Assembly (NCBI GenBank): GCA_910586125.1
Contig: CAJUHP010000012.1
Coordinates: 24,407 to 88,406, forward strand
Reading direction: 5' to 3'
Source of the DNA: an uncultured Lachnospiraceae bacterium
GTDB taxonomy: Bacteria; Bacillota; Clostridia; Lachnospirales; Lachnospiraceae
DNA: 64,000 nt
Part shown: positions 37,175 through 46,509 of the stretch, in pieces
How positions within the stretch are numbered: the stretch's first letter is position 1
Layout of the letters: the number at the start of each line of letters is the position of its first letter
Notes under the pieces: generated by a model
What the model was told of the DNA's origin: nothing
Databases searched by the model: none
The model's input: only the letters and a program-made list of their open reading frames with translations
Position numbers and translations under genes: made by a program

Positions 37175-39085
37175 TTATTTGACCTTTGCTGCATCCAGGA
37201 TTTCTTTGATTGACAACATCGGTATATTCTGAAGTTTCTCTATGTTCTTACGGATTATTTGATTTTTTAGCGTCGTAGAATTTATAATCAGATCAACCTT
37301 CTCTTCCGCCTCACACGGATGATATACTTTCAATTTCGTGCAAATCTGATCGGCTTTCTGATCGATTCCATACAATACTGCGATCTCGCTTCCCTGCAAT
37401 TCGTGATATATGGCCTCCCCCATATAACTCATTCCATATATTGCTACTGAGCGGCAGCCTTTATCCGACAAATAGTTTTCTATGGACTTTCCTTTTTGTT
37501 TTATCTGCACCCACTCCATTGCCATCAGATACAGCTTTAAATGCTTATTTGAATCATGATATCTTTTTGAAATTTCCAGATCTTTTTCCAAAATTTCCAT
37601 CTTATGAAATATATTCATTCCATATTTATGATCTAAATAGAATATCTCTTCCCGCAATGGTTCGTTTATCTGTAAGTTATGTAAATATCCAGCCACATGT
37701 TCGGATGCCGTATCCTGCATCAACTGACAGTTTACATATTCTTGTTTTCTTATATACCTGTTTTCCTTAAATTTCGTTACACTATGAACCGGATATTTTT
37801 CTATAATTTCATCCCACTTTTTCTGCCACTCTTCCTGTATGAACGCCCGTTCAAGACAATGCCCCTTATATTTCGTTTTATTGCCATTTAATATATCGAA
37901 AGACTTGTCTAGAAGTTCCTCTATCGTTTCTGCTTTATTTTCTTCAAAAAATTCCATCTCCCTTTCAATTACAAACAATGATAAATAAGGCACTCCCCAC
38001 CGTTCAGCCAAACCGGCGCCGGATGCTCTCATAGGGAAAGAACATATAAATAAATCACACATTTTAATGAGTCCATAAACGTCTCGTCTTTCTATGTAAC
38101 CAACCGCACGCGCATGCCCATTTGTTCTTTCTTCAAGCTCCTTCCACTTCTTTCTTTTGGGATTTGGTCCAATAATAATAAACTGAATGTTATCATGACT
38201 CTCATCTATAAGCCTGTTTACAAAATCTGTAAATCTATAACCTATAATATCTTCATACTTAAACTCATCCCCCATCGAAACGATCAACTTCGCTTTTTTA
38301 TTTATTCTGTATTTTGAAAGAATCGTTTGGGTTACATTTTCATCCATTACAATAGAATCAATGTACCCTCCGTTTGGCGATGGGAATACCAAGTTTCTGC
38401 CATTTGCAACCCCTCTATAATCTCGTGATTTTTCCCAATCAAACTTGTTTAAATTTAATACGGCATCCGCGACAGAATAGCCATATGAAAATCTAAAATC
38501 AGCATGATTATAAAAGAATACTGGAATTTTCCAATTGCAATTGCTATATGCCAGTAAAGGAATCACATCATACATATGAGTATGAAGAATAATTTGCTCA
38601 TAAACCTGGGAAATCTTCAAAAGTTGTTTTGCTTTTTCAATATAACTTCCTTCTAAGCATATTACTTTTCCATGTGAAGCAGATATGGTTTCAATAATAT
38701 AGGAGGGTATTTCTTGATAGTCCATGTCAGTTAATACAAGGGAGTATTGCCTGTCTTTATCCCACTGTATCCAATTATTTACTATCGATGTATGTCCGCC
38801 GCCATTCCCTGCCGCCGTCATAACATGAAGCACATTTCCTTTTTGGGGTTTGGCTGTTGGACTAAATTGTATTTTTTCTCCGATCTTAATAATTTCATTC
38901 TCTAAGCGATTGCTGCTATAAACTCCCGTCACATATTCAGAATATAAATATCCTATAAACGTCAAATATGAAAGTCTTTCATCATCATTTTGACATTTAT
39001 CGATATATTTTTCCAATGATTCTATAAACTTATAATTGGACTCTATTCGATCGTGTACATCATCTAAATTCTTATATTTATTCAT
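37175..39085 (-). CDS. GT-B glycosyltransferase with C-terminal Rossmann-like module
   Basis: Start ATG 39085 has GGAG 9 bp upstream; the TTG at 39100 is rejected because it contains that ribosome site. The 636-residue protein has an N-terminal helical segment, a GT-B core with HVMTAAGNGGGHTSIVNNW, IVSMGDEFKYEDIIGYRF, IIIGPNPKRKKW and the acidic region RASGAGLAERWGVPYL, then the shared module from about residue 545 (SVAIYGMSYMGEAIYHEL... YGIDQKAD). Donor and linkage are unknown. Confidence 0.8.
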   Translation of the reverse strand: MNKYKNLDDVHDRIESNYKFIESLEKYIDKCQNDDERLSYLTFIGYLYSEYVTGVYSSNRLENEIIKIGEKIQFSPTAKPQKGNVLHVMTAAGNGGGHTSIVNNWIQWDKDRQYSLVLTDMDYQEIPSYIIETISASHGKVICLEGSYIEKAKQLLKISQVYEQIILHTHMYDVIPLLAYSNCNWKIPVFFYNHADFRFSYGYSVADAVLNLNKFDWEKSRDYRGVANGRNLVFPSPNGGYIDSIVMDENVTQTILSKYRINKKAKLIVSMGDEFKYEDIIGYRFTDFVNRLIDESHDNIQFIIIGPNPKRKKWKELEERTNGHARAVGYIERRDVYGLIKMCDLFICSFPMRASGAGLAERWGVPYLSLFVIEREMEFFEENKAETIEELLDKSFDILNGNKTKYKGHCLERAFIQEEWQKKWDEIIEKYPVHSVTKFKENRYIRKQEYVNCQLMQDTASEHVAGYLHNLQINEPLREEIFYLDHKYGMNIFHKMEILEKDLEISKRYHDSNKHLKLYLMAMEWVQIKQKGKSIENYLSDKGCRSVAIYGMSYMGEAIYHELQGSEIAVLYGIDQKADQICTKLKVYHPCEAEEKVDLIINSTTLKNQIIRKNIEKLQNIPMLSIKEILDAAKVK

Positions 39086-39115
39086 AGTTATAATCTCCAA
39101 AAGCCTTAATAAAAC

Positions 39116-39763
39116 TCATTCTTTCAAATATTCTTTCAGGCAAATCGTTCTAAAAGTACTCCATTTCTTTCTGTCAATACAATCATACCAAATATCTTCC
39201 TGCAGTTCGATCGCAATCAATTTATCATAGAACGCTTCATTTATCTCGCTTTTAGGAATGATAACCACACCTGAGTCATCACAAACCGCGATAGCACCTT
39301 GCAAAGAATTTTTTCGCTCATATACAATCTTCTTAAAATTTGTTAAATCTACCGGCTTATTAAAACAGCCCACCGGTGAAACTCCAGTACACCATATCGG
39401 ATAATTTTCTTTAATCAAGCAATGGGCATCTCGCATTTTTCCAGTGCAGACAATTGCTTTATTTTCACAATATAACAATACATATTTTGAAACGATATCT
39501 CCTATAATTGCCCGGTCATGCACATCAATCGCGTCAATAAAAACGATTTTATTTGACACCAAACATTTATCCAGTTCCTCGTGAACCATCCAATTTGAAT
39601 CCTGAATCGCATACAGATAATAAATTTCTCCAACAACAAAATGTCCTGGAGTTAATGGATAAACATCATGTACAGCTCCTGATTTTCCAAGACAATCTGC
39701 AACTTCCGTTGTTGAAACTCGATTTTTGCTAATATAATTAATAATTTTCTCTTTTATTTCCAA
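39116..39763 (-). CDS. RraA/HMG-aldolase-like protein
   Basis: The 215-residue protein starts at TTG 39763 (GAGGAG 9 bp upstream; the first internal ATG is 57 codons in). Its core follows the RraA-like fold family: HDRAIIGDIVSKYVLLYCENKAIVCTGKMRDAHCLIKENYPIWCTGVSP, with the typical G-x-x-RD and P-x-x-G-x-SP positions. Characterised relatives are class II 4-hydroxy-4-methyl-2-oxoglutarate aldolases or the RNase E regulator RraA; the latter is unlikely here. Beside an HpcH/HpaI-type aldolase and a CMP-sugar synthetase it may act on a keto-acid sugar. Confidence 0.72.
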   Translation of the reverse strand: MEIKEKIINYISKNRVSTTEVADCLGKSGAVHDVYPLTPGHFVVGEIYYLYAIQDSNWMVHEELDKCLVSNKIVFIDAIDVHDRAIIGDIVSKYVLLYCENKAIVCTGKMRDAHCLIKENYPIWCTGVSPVGCFNKPVDLTNFKKIVYERKNSLQGAIAVCDDSGVVIIPKSEINEAFYDKLIAIELQEDIWYDCIDRKKWSTFRTICLKEYLKE

Positions 39764-39801
39764 TTATCCATTCTCCTCGTATATGTGGATACGCCAGTAC
39801 A

Positions 39802-40914
39802 TTAGTACGCAAAAAGAATTAATCTTGCCGGCATCGCTGACGCATACCTAAGAGATATCTTATAATTTGAATTTAATTCTTTTACTTTTTTTGGAATCTT
39901 AATCAGTCCCCATTCATCAAATCCGACCATTATAACAAGTTTAGGCATCTGCTTTTTTATGATATTGGCGGCGCCATCCAAAGTTTCGCATACACCGTTT
40001 AAAAAATTAATTTTTATAATCGTGACATCATTTCCACTAAGCAAATCGTCCAATTTATATACTTTAAGATTCTCTTTGCCGCTTGAATCAAAACCCGAAC
40101 TTTCCTTATCCTCATGGAAACATAAAACAGTATTGGAGTTCCAGCATCCACACTGAAACAACTGAATATTATGTAATTTCTCACGATCAACATATTGCTT
40201 TAATTGATTAAAATTTTCACTCTCTGGTTCTATTGCATATATTTTGTTATAACGTTTCTTTGCGAATAAAAATTCTCGAATGGTATCTCCATCATAAGCT
40301 CCGATATCGGCTAAACATTCTGATTCGCCAATTTCAAAAAAAGGGTTTTCAAAGTAACCTGCTTTCTCTCTGCATACGGGCAAAAGATAATGAAAGTCCT
40401 CTGTCATCTTACAATTAAGAAACGCTACCATACATTCCCTGGATAGCTCATCCTCCAAATGTTGATACGTTTCATAATAATCTTTAATATGATCCCGAAC
40501 AAATTTATAGGACAAATGATTCCATTGCTCATAGCATACATTTACCAGGCAAAAGCACTTATGAATCCCCTCTTTATTCGCTATTGTATCCGCTAACTCA
40601 TACTTAGAATGCCCAAAAACAACATTCACAGTTCCATATTTATCAACGATTTCGTCAATGGGCATGACAGGTATGCCGTCCACATCCGTGCTTTTTGCAT
40701 GATCGATCCAACATGCCGTGACCGGAATCCCATTCTTTTTTAAAACTTTCCTCACACTATAGGACATGCTTCCCGCTCCCCAGATAACCAGCGGAAGTGT
40801 TTCTGCTTTCATAGCGGCTAATATATTATTCTCAAGTTTTGGATGAACTATATTTGAGGAGAACTCTTCAAATATCATCTGATTAAAATTACCAATCCAA
40901 ACATTTGATGCCAT
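39802..40914 (-). CDS. FkbM-like methyltransferase-fold protein with N-terminal Rossmann-like module
   Basis: The 370-residue protein carries the shared module near residues 40-130 (LPLVIWGAGSMSYSVRKVL... WIDHAKSTDVDGIPVMP) and a C-terminal FkbM-type SAM-methyltransferase fold (ADIGAYDGDTIREF, YKLDDLLSGNDVTIIKINFLNG, LDGAANIIKKQMPKLVIMV). FkbM enzymes O-methylate sugars. The normally conserved K-x-D-x-E-G-x-E stretch reads KINFLNGVCE, with the Asp and first Glu replaced, so catalysis may be altered or lost. GGAGG precedes ATG 40914. Confidence 0.75.
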   Translation of the reverse strand: MASNVWIGNFNQMIFEEFSSNIVHPKLENNILAAMKAETLPLVIWGAGSMSYSVRKVLKKNGIPVTACWIDHAKSTDVDGIPVMPIDEIVDKYGTVNVVFGHSKYELADTIANKEGIHKCFCLVNVCYEQWNHLSYKFVRDHIKDYYETYQHLEDELSRECMVAFLNCKMTEDFHYLLPVCREKAGYFENPFFEIGESECLADIGAYDGDTIREFLFAKKRYNKIYAIEPESENFNQLKQYVDREKLHNIQLFQCGCWNSNTVLCFHEDKESSGFDSSGKENLKVYKLDDLLSGNDVTIIKINFLNGVCETLDGAANIIKKQMPKLVIMVGFDEWGLIKIPKKVKELNSNYKISLRYASAMPARLILFAY

Positions 40915-40989
40915 AAATATCCTCCAAAATAAACGATTGCACCATCCATATTAAAAATAAAAAAGGAAAGGATAACAAACCATTCATTA

Positions 40990-41763
40990 TTATTCTATCA
41001 TCTCAATTTGTTTCTTTAATCGCTGTATTCTGACACCGTCTTCTTTTGCCATATTTGAATAATACTCTGACTTAAATTTTAGATATATAAACTCAAAATA
41101 CAAAGCCTCTCTTATCTGGTTTTTCAATTCATAGGCATTTTTGCTAGGTCTAATAACAACCTTTCTAGTCTCAAACCTATCAATATATGGATACATTCTG
41201 ATAATGAAAGGTATCGACTCCGTACCAATATTGCCTCCAAAATTAGTAATAAGCCCCACATCTCTTGATTTGACTATAAACTCCATCGTAGCATTAAATA
41301 CTTCATCACCTTCTATATCTGATTTAACAATACCCATTGAAGCAGATAAATCACTTCTGCCTATGGTAACTCCTGTTAAAAAATCCTTTCCGCAATCTAA
41401 AATATCATCATAGTTTCTTAAACAAGTAATCGTTTCTGCATTAATTATCCTCTCAACTTTATTGGAATCTCCATAAACTTTTTCATATGCTCTTTTAAAT
41501 TTGTTCATGGCAAATGGAGATTCTATCATAGGCGCCATTACCCCTGTTGCAGATAATAGTTTACATTGATCTAAATCATGTACTGCTTCACAACCTCCGA
41601 TCTTTATAATAAATCCCAGCCCAACTTTATCAATGAATTCACGAAGTATAATGAGTTCATCCTTACGTGAACCTTCTGCCTCAAATTCTGCCTTTATGCT
41701 AATAACTCCATAGCATTCTTTTAAACGACGTAAGGAATCAATAATCATCTCTTTATTTGTCAC
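40990..41763 (-). CDS. HpcH/HpaI-type aldolase family protein
   Basis: The 257-residue TIM-barrel protein starts at GTG 41763 with GGAGG 6 bp upstream. Landmarks of the HpcH/HpaI/citrate-lyase-beta family are KIGGCEAVHDL, MAPMIESPFAMNKF (the metal-binding Glu) and TIGRSDLSASMG. Family enzymes make or break 2-keto-3-deoxy or 4-hydroxy-2-oxo acids, often using pyruvate and an aldehyde. It sits 14 bp from a CMP-sugar synthetase-like gene, so formation of a keto-acid sugar for activation is a reasonable inference. Confidence 0.75.
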   Translation of the reverse strand: MTNKEMIIDSLRRLKECYGVISIKAEFEAEGSRKDELIILREFIDKVGLGFIIKIGGCEAVHDLDQCKLLSATGVMAPMIESPFAMNKFKRAYEKVYGDSNKVERIINAETITCLRNYDDILDCGKDFLTGVTIGRSDLSASMGIVKSDIEGDEVFNATMEFIVKSRDVGLITNFGGNIGTESIPFIIRMYPYIDRFETRKVVIRPSKNAYELKNQIREALYFEFIYLKFKSEYYSNMAKEDGVRIQRLKKQIEMIE

Positions 41764-41777
41764 AAAATACCTCCATT

Positions 41778-42437
41778 CTAAAGCCTGTATATAGCTTTTC
41801 CAATATATTCTGCAATTCTCAAGTCATCTTCAGTATTTATATCTACTGCCTCAAATTTATCAACAACATGGATATAAGGATTTCTCCCTATGCGACAACG
41901 ATATTTATCAAGCGACTCTCTACTAATGCCATATAATCCTGTTGTCTCTTCCATTACTGGAAGCATATCCTGACTTCGAGGAAGAATCTCAGGTCTATAA
42001 TTTACAGGGCATCCTGCATACCAATAAAAACTACGATTTTCTGTCGCAGTAAAACAAGAATCATACACCATACTTGAAGTTAGTCTATCATAACAAATTT
42101 TTATTGAATTGGGTTGTAAATAAGGTGCTGTTGCAAATAACTGAAAATAATAATCATATGTAGGATATTGCAAAAAGTGATACACCAACAAATCATTTCC
42201 GTTTGCTGTATTAAAAGCAAGTTCCGGTTTTCTTTCTATTATTGAAAACCCAATACCTACCGCAAAATCAGCTATCTCATCGCTATTTGTGTCAATGTAA
42301 ACGATGTCAAAAACATCTGCCATTTTCACATTTTCGCAAATATACTGATATAATTTCTTTCCGTTGAGAGTTCTTAAATTTTTCCCAGGTACTCTTTCCG
42401 AGTGTGCTTTAATTGGAATGAAACATGCAGTCTTCAT
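41778..42437 (-). CDS. Acylneuraminate/KDO-type cytidylyltransferase family protein
   Basis: The 219-residue protein opens with CFIPIKAHSERVPGKNLRTLNGKKLYQY, the CTP-binding loop of CMP-sugar synthetases (NeuA/KdsB), and ends with EAVDINTEDDLRIAEYIG, the conserved Asp motif. These enzymes couple CMP directly to a keto-acid sugar. No NeuB-type synthase is present in the window; the neighbouring aldolase could make the substrate. GGAGG lies before ATG 42437. Confidence 0.83.
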   Translation of the reverse strand: MKTACFIPIKAHSERVPGKNLRTLNGKKLYQYICENVKMADVFDIVYIDTNSDEIADFAVGIGFSIIERKPELAFNTANGNDLLVYHFLQYPTYDYYFQLFATAPYLQPNSIKICYDRLTSSMVYDSCFTATENRSFYWYAGCPVNYRPEILPRSQDMLPVMEETTGLYGISRESLDKYRCRIGRNPYIHVVDKFEAVDINTEDDLRIAEYIGKAIYRL

Positions 42438-42531
42438 ACTGGGCCTCCATCTGCTCTTATTTTATTCAGAATATTTTATATATCCTTTGATTTGATAATT
42501 GTCTATTTCTCAATATCAGGAATGTAAAATA

Positions 42532-44175
42532 CTATTCAAAATAATATTTCCAATTTATTATTATACTGTGCTCCCCAAGAGAAAAAACCCCTATATCTAA
42601 CTTAATTCCGCCGCTTATCTTTTTAATATATAGAATTTTTTCATCACTATTAATTTTTTTATTATCCATACTACAATTATCTATTTGGGCAAACCCTCCC
42701 ACATCAACAAACGGATAAAAAATAACTTCATCTATTACTTCTTCACAATCAAACACAAATTTGCTTTGCACAATATCATTTAATACCTTATTTACACATG
42801 TTATTTCTTCAATAACATTCTCCGATTGCTTTAATACTATCTTAGAGTATAAAACCTCATAGTTAATATGAAAGATTGGTTCCTCCCGCAAAAGATAATC
42901 TATTAATCTCCGATTTGTATTGCGCAATTCTAAAATATATTGAAGCCGGTTCTTTTCTTCCAAGGCAAACAATAGTTCTTTTCTATACCCAAATAAATTC
43001 ATGTAATAATGCAAATGTTTCATGTAAATATCATATTCCGGTGGATTTTCATACACTCTCCATTTCCAATATTCCATACTAAACATAAATTCTGCTGGAA
43101 TCAGATAGCCAAAGATATAATAATTTAATTTATCAATTTCCGTTTTTTCAGTATTACGAATGTCCTTTCCACTCATGAATTCAAATGAAGAGATCCCACC
43201 TTTTACGAAAATTGTTCTTTTCCATAAAAGCGCTTTTAATAAAATCTGTGAGTCTATACTGGTTACCCTCTTACAACTTAATATAAAAGAAACCGGATCG
43301 TTTCTCTCATGTTCTTTTTTAGGACCTTTGTCATTTCCATTCCAGGGAATGCCCGGGTGGTCCCTGATTACAATATCCGTGGTTTTTAGTTTTTTTCTCG
43401 CTTCATAATATAAGTCTGTATCTGTATATGGATACTTCAAATAATCATAAGGATAAATTGTATTTGCTATTTTACATATGCCTAATTCATGCTCTGGCTC
43501 ATAATCCATTATTTTTAAAAGGGGGATGTTCTTCTCTTTGCCAAAAATAGCAAGAAGTTCCCTATTTGAAAAGAGCACCGGCACCTGTTTTCCCATTTTA
43601 TAATTTTGATATCTTTTTTCTATTTCCTTCGATTGCCTTATTATTCCATCGAATGAAGCCATATACAAGGTCTGTCTATATCCATGCATCTTTCTAATTG
43701 CTGAAAAAGAATAAGAGATGATTGGACAATGATATTTTTCACCCAGATAGTGAATACTTGCAAAGGTATCTAAACAATTAAAGATAGCATCTACTTTTGT
43801 TTTCTTTTTTTGCAATAATTCTTGGTCTATTAAGCGGATCAATTCTGTCTCTAAAGGTTCATATCTATGTTGTAAAAGATAAGATAGCATCTCTGTTCTG
43901 GAAGTAAACTGTTCTTCCAAATCATCAAAAATTTTATCCGCTACAAAGCCTTTGCTTACCGCTGTATACTCATCCTGACTCAATCTTTTCATTTCAAATT
44001 CTTGATAGAATCTAGGCATACAATGATCTGCATATTCTTCATAATGTTTTTTCAAAAATTCATGCGTAATCACCAAACAGTCATTTTGTTTTGCATGAGA
44101 CAAATTTTTCAAAAACCATTTATGCCGTTCTCCCATCCCAAAATATTCCGTGTCAAAAATAATCGATACAAACAT
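42532..44175 (-). CDS. Putative GT-B glycosyltransferase, possibly a keto-acid-sugar transferase
   Basis: The 547-residue protein has no membrane segment. A helical N-terminal half is followed by DIVIRDHPGIPW and RVTSIDSQILLKALLWKRTIFVKG, a pattern like the second half of capsule-type transferases (KpsS/KpsC, GT99/GT107 relatives), where Ser/Asp and HPG bind the CMP-keto sugar. The C-terminal 100 residues are strand-rich with no recognised domain. Its position beside the cytidylyltransferase and aldolase supports transfer of the CMP-activated sugar. The assignment is tentative. AAGGTAAGG precedes the ATG. Confidence 0.5.
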   Translation of the reverse strand: MFVSIIFDTEYFGMGERHKWFLKNLSHAKQNDCLVITHEFLKKHYEEYADHCMPRFYQEFEMKRLSQDEYTAVSKGFVADKIFDDLEEQFTSRTEMLSYLLQHRYEPLETELIRLIDQELLQKKKTKVDAIFNCLDTFASIHYLGEKYHCPIISYSFSAIRKMHGYRQTLYMASFDGIIRQSKEIEKRYQNYKMGKQVPVLFSNRELLAIFGKEKNIPLLKIMDYEPEHELGICKIANTIYPYDYLKYPYTDTDLYYEARKKLKTTDIVIRDHPGIPWNGNDKGPKKEHERNDPVSFILSCKRVTSIDSQILLKALLWKRTIFVKGGISSFEFMSGKDIRNTEKTEIDKLNYYIFGYLIPAEFMFSMEYWKWRVYENPPEYDIYMKHLHYYMNLFGYRKELLFALEEKNRLQYILELRNTNRRLIDYLLREEPIFHINYEVLYSKIVLKQSENVIEEITCVNKVLNDIVQSKFVFDCEEVIDEVIFYPFVDVGGFAQIDNCSMDNKKINSDEKILYIKKISGGIKLDIGVFSLGEHSIIINWKYYFE

Positions 44176-44187
44176 ACCTTACCTTTC

Positions 44188-45393
44188 CTACTCAAGTTCA
44201 ATCCTAAATTTTTCTCTCACATTATTCATTACCGCTTTTAAATGTTCCATATTCTCACAACAGGCAATGTAATATCCGATCCTAGCAGAATCCGATACGC
44301 AATCTTCTATCGTGTCGCCCGCTTGAAAATTTAAAGAATACTCCTGAATATCTGACTCTGCATCCAAATAATCCAAGCCATATATTTTTTTTACGCGCCC
44401 TCCGCCATAAGGCGTATGGAAAAACTTCAACACCGCCGCTCTTTCCCAAAACTGCTTTTGTATGGAAAAATCATAATCAACAAACTTTCCCATAGCGCTA
44501 TCAATCAAATAATTGTAGGTATCATACTCTGACATATATTGAGTTATCACAGAAGAAATCCTGTTTCCGCCACCTCTGGCAGCAATCTCTATCAAAAAAA
44601 ACTCCCCGTTTTCATATTTATATTCTGCATGTGTAAAACCAAACGGTAGTTGTGACTTTAATATGTATGTGTCATTGATTGCCTTCAATTGCTCATAATC
44701 GTATTTCGCGTTATAATGAGAAAATAACAGTTCATCTGCAATATTATCATTATGTTTAAAATGTTTTTTTTCGCTGATTGCCAGCGTATAATGTTTTGAC
44801 GGTGTCTTTATCCCGTCAATCGTAAACTCTGTACCATGAATATACTGTTCAAGCAAAACTCCATTTTCCGTCCTTGAATATGAAAGCGTTTCTAAAAAAT
44901 ATGTGTCTATCTCTCTCTCCGAATGGATTGTATGTACACCTTTACTGGCATTGCAGTCAATTGGCTTCATTATCATAGTGCAATTCCATTCTCTATAAAA
45001 ATCGTACGCTTCCTTTTTTGTCCTACACATTTTGTACTTCGGATATTTCAGCTTGATTTCCTTACAAAAATCCCGCATTCTGCGTTTATTCGTATAGAAT
45101 CCTGCCATTTCCAAACCAATAGAAGGCAAATGAAATTTTTGTCCAATCCTTGCAATAACTACTGTCGCTATATCACACTCATCAGAAATAACCGCATCAA
45201 TTGGATTTGATTGAATAAATTGGTCTATTTTTCTATCATCAAATATATCTGCCTGTAAAAAAATATCTGCACACTTTTTGCACGGGGCATCCTGCGCAGG
45301 ATCAATAACATACAATTTATATCCCTTTTCCTTTATTTTTTTTGCCAAATGGATCTGCCATTTTGTACCAGGCAATAAAAGGATTTTTTTCAT
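44188..45393 (-). CDS. ATP-grasp carboxylate-amine/thiol ligase-like protein
   Basis: The 401-residue protein has a PurK/biotin-carboxylase-like layout: N-terminal Rossmann part (KKILLLPGTKWQIHLAKKIKEKG), TNKRRMRDFC, the ATP-binding TMIMKPIDCNASKGV, LLEQYIHGTEFTIDG, and the metal-binding FLIEIAARGGGNRIS. Such ligases couple ATP to amide-bond formation between a carboxylate and an amine. Next to an aminotransferase that makes an amino sugar, it might attach an amino acid or acyl group. Its start lies 1 bp beyond the aminotransferase stop. Confidence 0.85.
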   Translation of the reverse strand: MKKILLLPGTKWQIHLAKKIKEKGYKLYVIDPAQDAPCKKCADIFLQADIFDDRKIDQFIQSNPIDAVISDECDIATVVIARIGQKFHLPSIGLEMAGFYTNKRRMRDFCKEIKLKYPKYKMCRTKKEAYDFYREWNCTMIMKPIDCNASKGVHTIHSEREIDTYFLETLSYSRTENGVLLEQYIHGTEFTIDGIKTPSKHYTLAISEKKHFKHNDNIADELLFSHYNAKYDYEQLKAINDTYILKSQLPFGFTHAEYKYENGEFFLIEIAARGGGNRISSVITQYMSEYDTYNYLIDSAMGKFVDYDFSIQKQFWERAAVLKFFHTPYGGGRVKKIYGLDYLDAESDIQEYSLNFQAGDTIEDCVSDSARIGYYIACCENMEHLKAVMNNVREKFRIELE

Positions 45394-45394
45394 A

Positions 45395-46495
45395 TCAGCT
45401 CACCAAATCACATATTCTTTCTATTTGCTCCATCTCCAACCCTTCATAAAGCGGCAATACCAATACCTCTTTTGATAACTGCCGCGCATTCCTCAAGTCT
45501 ATATTTTTATACTTGTTCTCAAAACATATCTGATCAGAAGTCAACGGATAAAAATACTTTCTCGCATAAATCTTCCTTTCTTTCAGCCTGTCATACAATT
45601 CATCTCTGGTTCTTGCGCAGTCCTCCCCTACCAAAATCGGAAAATACCCGTAATTCTTTTTCACCCCTTGCTTATCCGCAAAGAAATAAATTCCGGGTAC
45701 ATCTTTTAGCAATTCCTGATACCGTTCATAACGGAGTCTTCTTTCCTCAATCGCTGTATCAATATGTTTCAAATTACACAATCCCATAACCGCTGCAAAT
45801 TCATTCATCTTTGCATTCGCTCCAACGGAAACCACAAGTTCCTCCCCATGAATTCCAAAGTTTTTAAGATCATATAATTTATCATACAAGGCCGGTTCCG
45901 AAAAAGTCACCGCACCGCCTTCAATGGTATTGAATACTTTTGTTGCATGAAAGCTAAAAATCGACGCATCCCCATAGCTTCCAATTCCTTTATCCTTATA
46001 TTTCAACCCGAAAGCATGCGCTGCGTCATAAATAACCTTTAAATGATATTCATCTGCTATTTTCTGAATTTCTTTAATATTACATACATTCCCATACACA
46101 TGTACCGGAAGAATAGCCACTGTATTTTCTGTTATCAAGCCCTCTATTTTCGTTTCATCAATTGTTCCATCGCTGCGCTTTACATCACAGAATACTGGTT
46201 TCAAGCGATTTCTGACAATTGCATGCGTCGTAGAAATAAACGTAAACGGCGTTGTAATCACTTCCGCCCCTTCTGGAAAATCCATGGCCTGAATTGCCAG
46301 TTCCAGCGCCATATGTCCATTGACCATCAGGGAAATCTGCGGCACATCCAAATATGTTTTCAGTTCGGTTTCCAACTCTCTGTAATATTTTCCCATATTG
46401 GTCAGCCAATACGTTTCCCACAACGGCTTAATGGCTTCTATGTATTCTTCGTACGGCGGTATAGAGGATCGTGTCACTAATATTTTTTCATCCAT
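45395..46495 (-). CDS. DegT/DnrJ/EryC1/StrS-family sugar aminotransferase
   Basis: The 366-residue PLP enzyme has the FHATKVFNTIEGG block with the Schiff-base Lys186 and DAAHAFG with the cofactor-binding Asp157. It most resembles aminotransferases that convert NDP-keto-sugars into amino sugars (WecE/FdtB type). It starts at ATG 46495 with GAGG 8 bp upstream. It forms a tight group with the ATP-grasp gene. The keto-sugar substrate is not obvious from the window, as no dehydratase is encoded here. Confidence 0.88.
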   Translation of the reverse strand: MDEKILVTRSSIPPYEEYIEAIKPLWETYWLTNMGKYYRELETELKTYLDVPQISLMVNGHMALELAIQAMDFPEGAEVITTPFTFISTTHAIVRNRLKPVFCDVKRSDGTIDETKIEGLITENTVAILPVHVYGNVCNIKEIQKIADEYHLKVIYDAAHAFGLKYKDKGIGSYGDASIFSFHATKVFNTIEGGAVTFSEPALYDKLYDLKNFGIHGEELVVSVGANAKMNEFAAVMGLCNLKHIDTAIEERRLRYERYQELLKDVPGIYFFADKQGVKKNYGYFPILVGEDCARTRDELYDRLKERKIYARKYFYPLTSDQICFENKYKNIDLRNARQLSKEVLVLPLYEGLEMEQIERICDLVS

Positions 46496-46509
46496 CTGCG
46501 CAACCTCAT

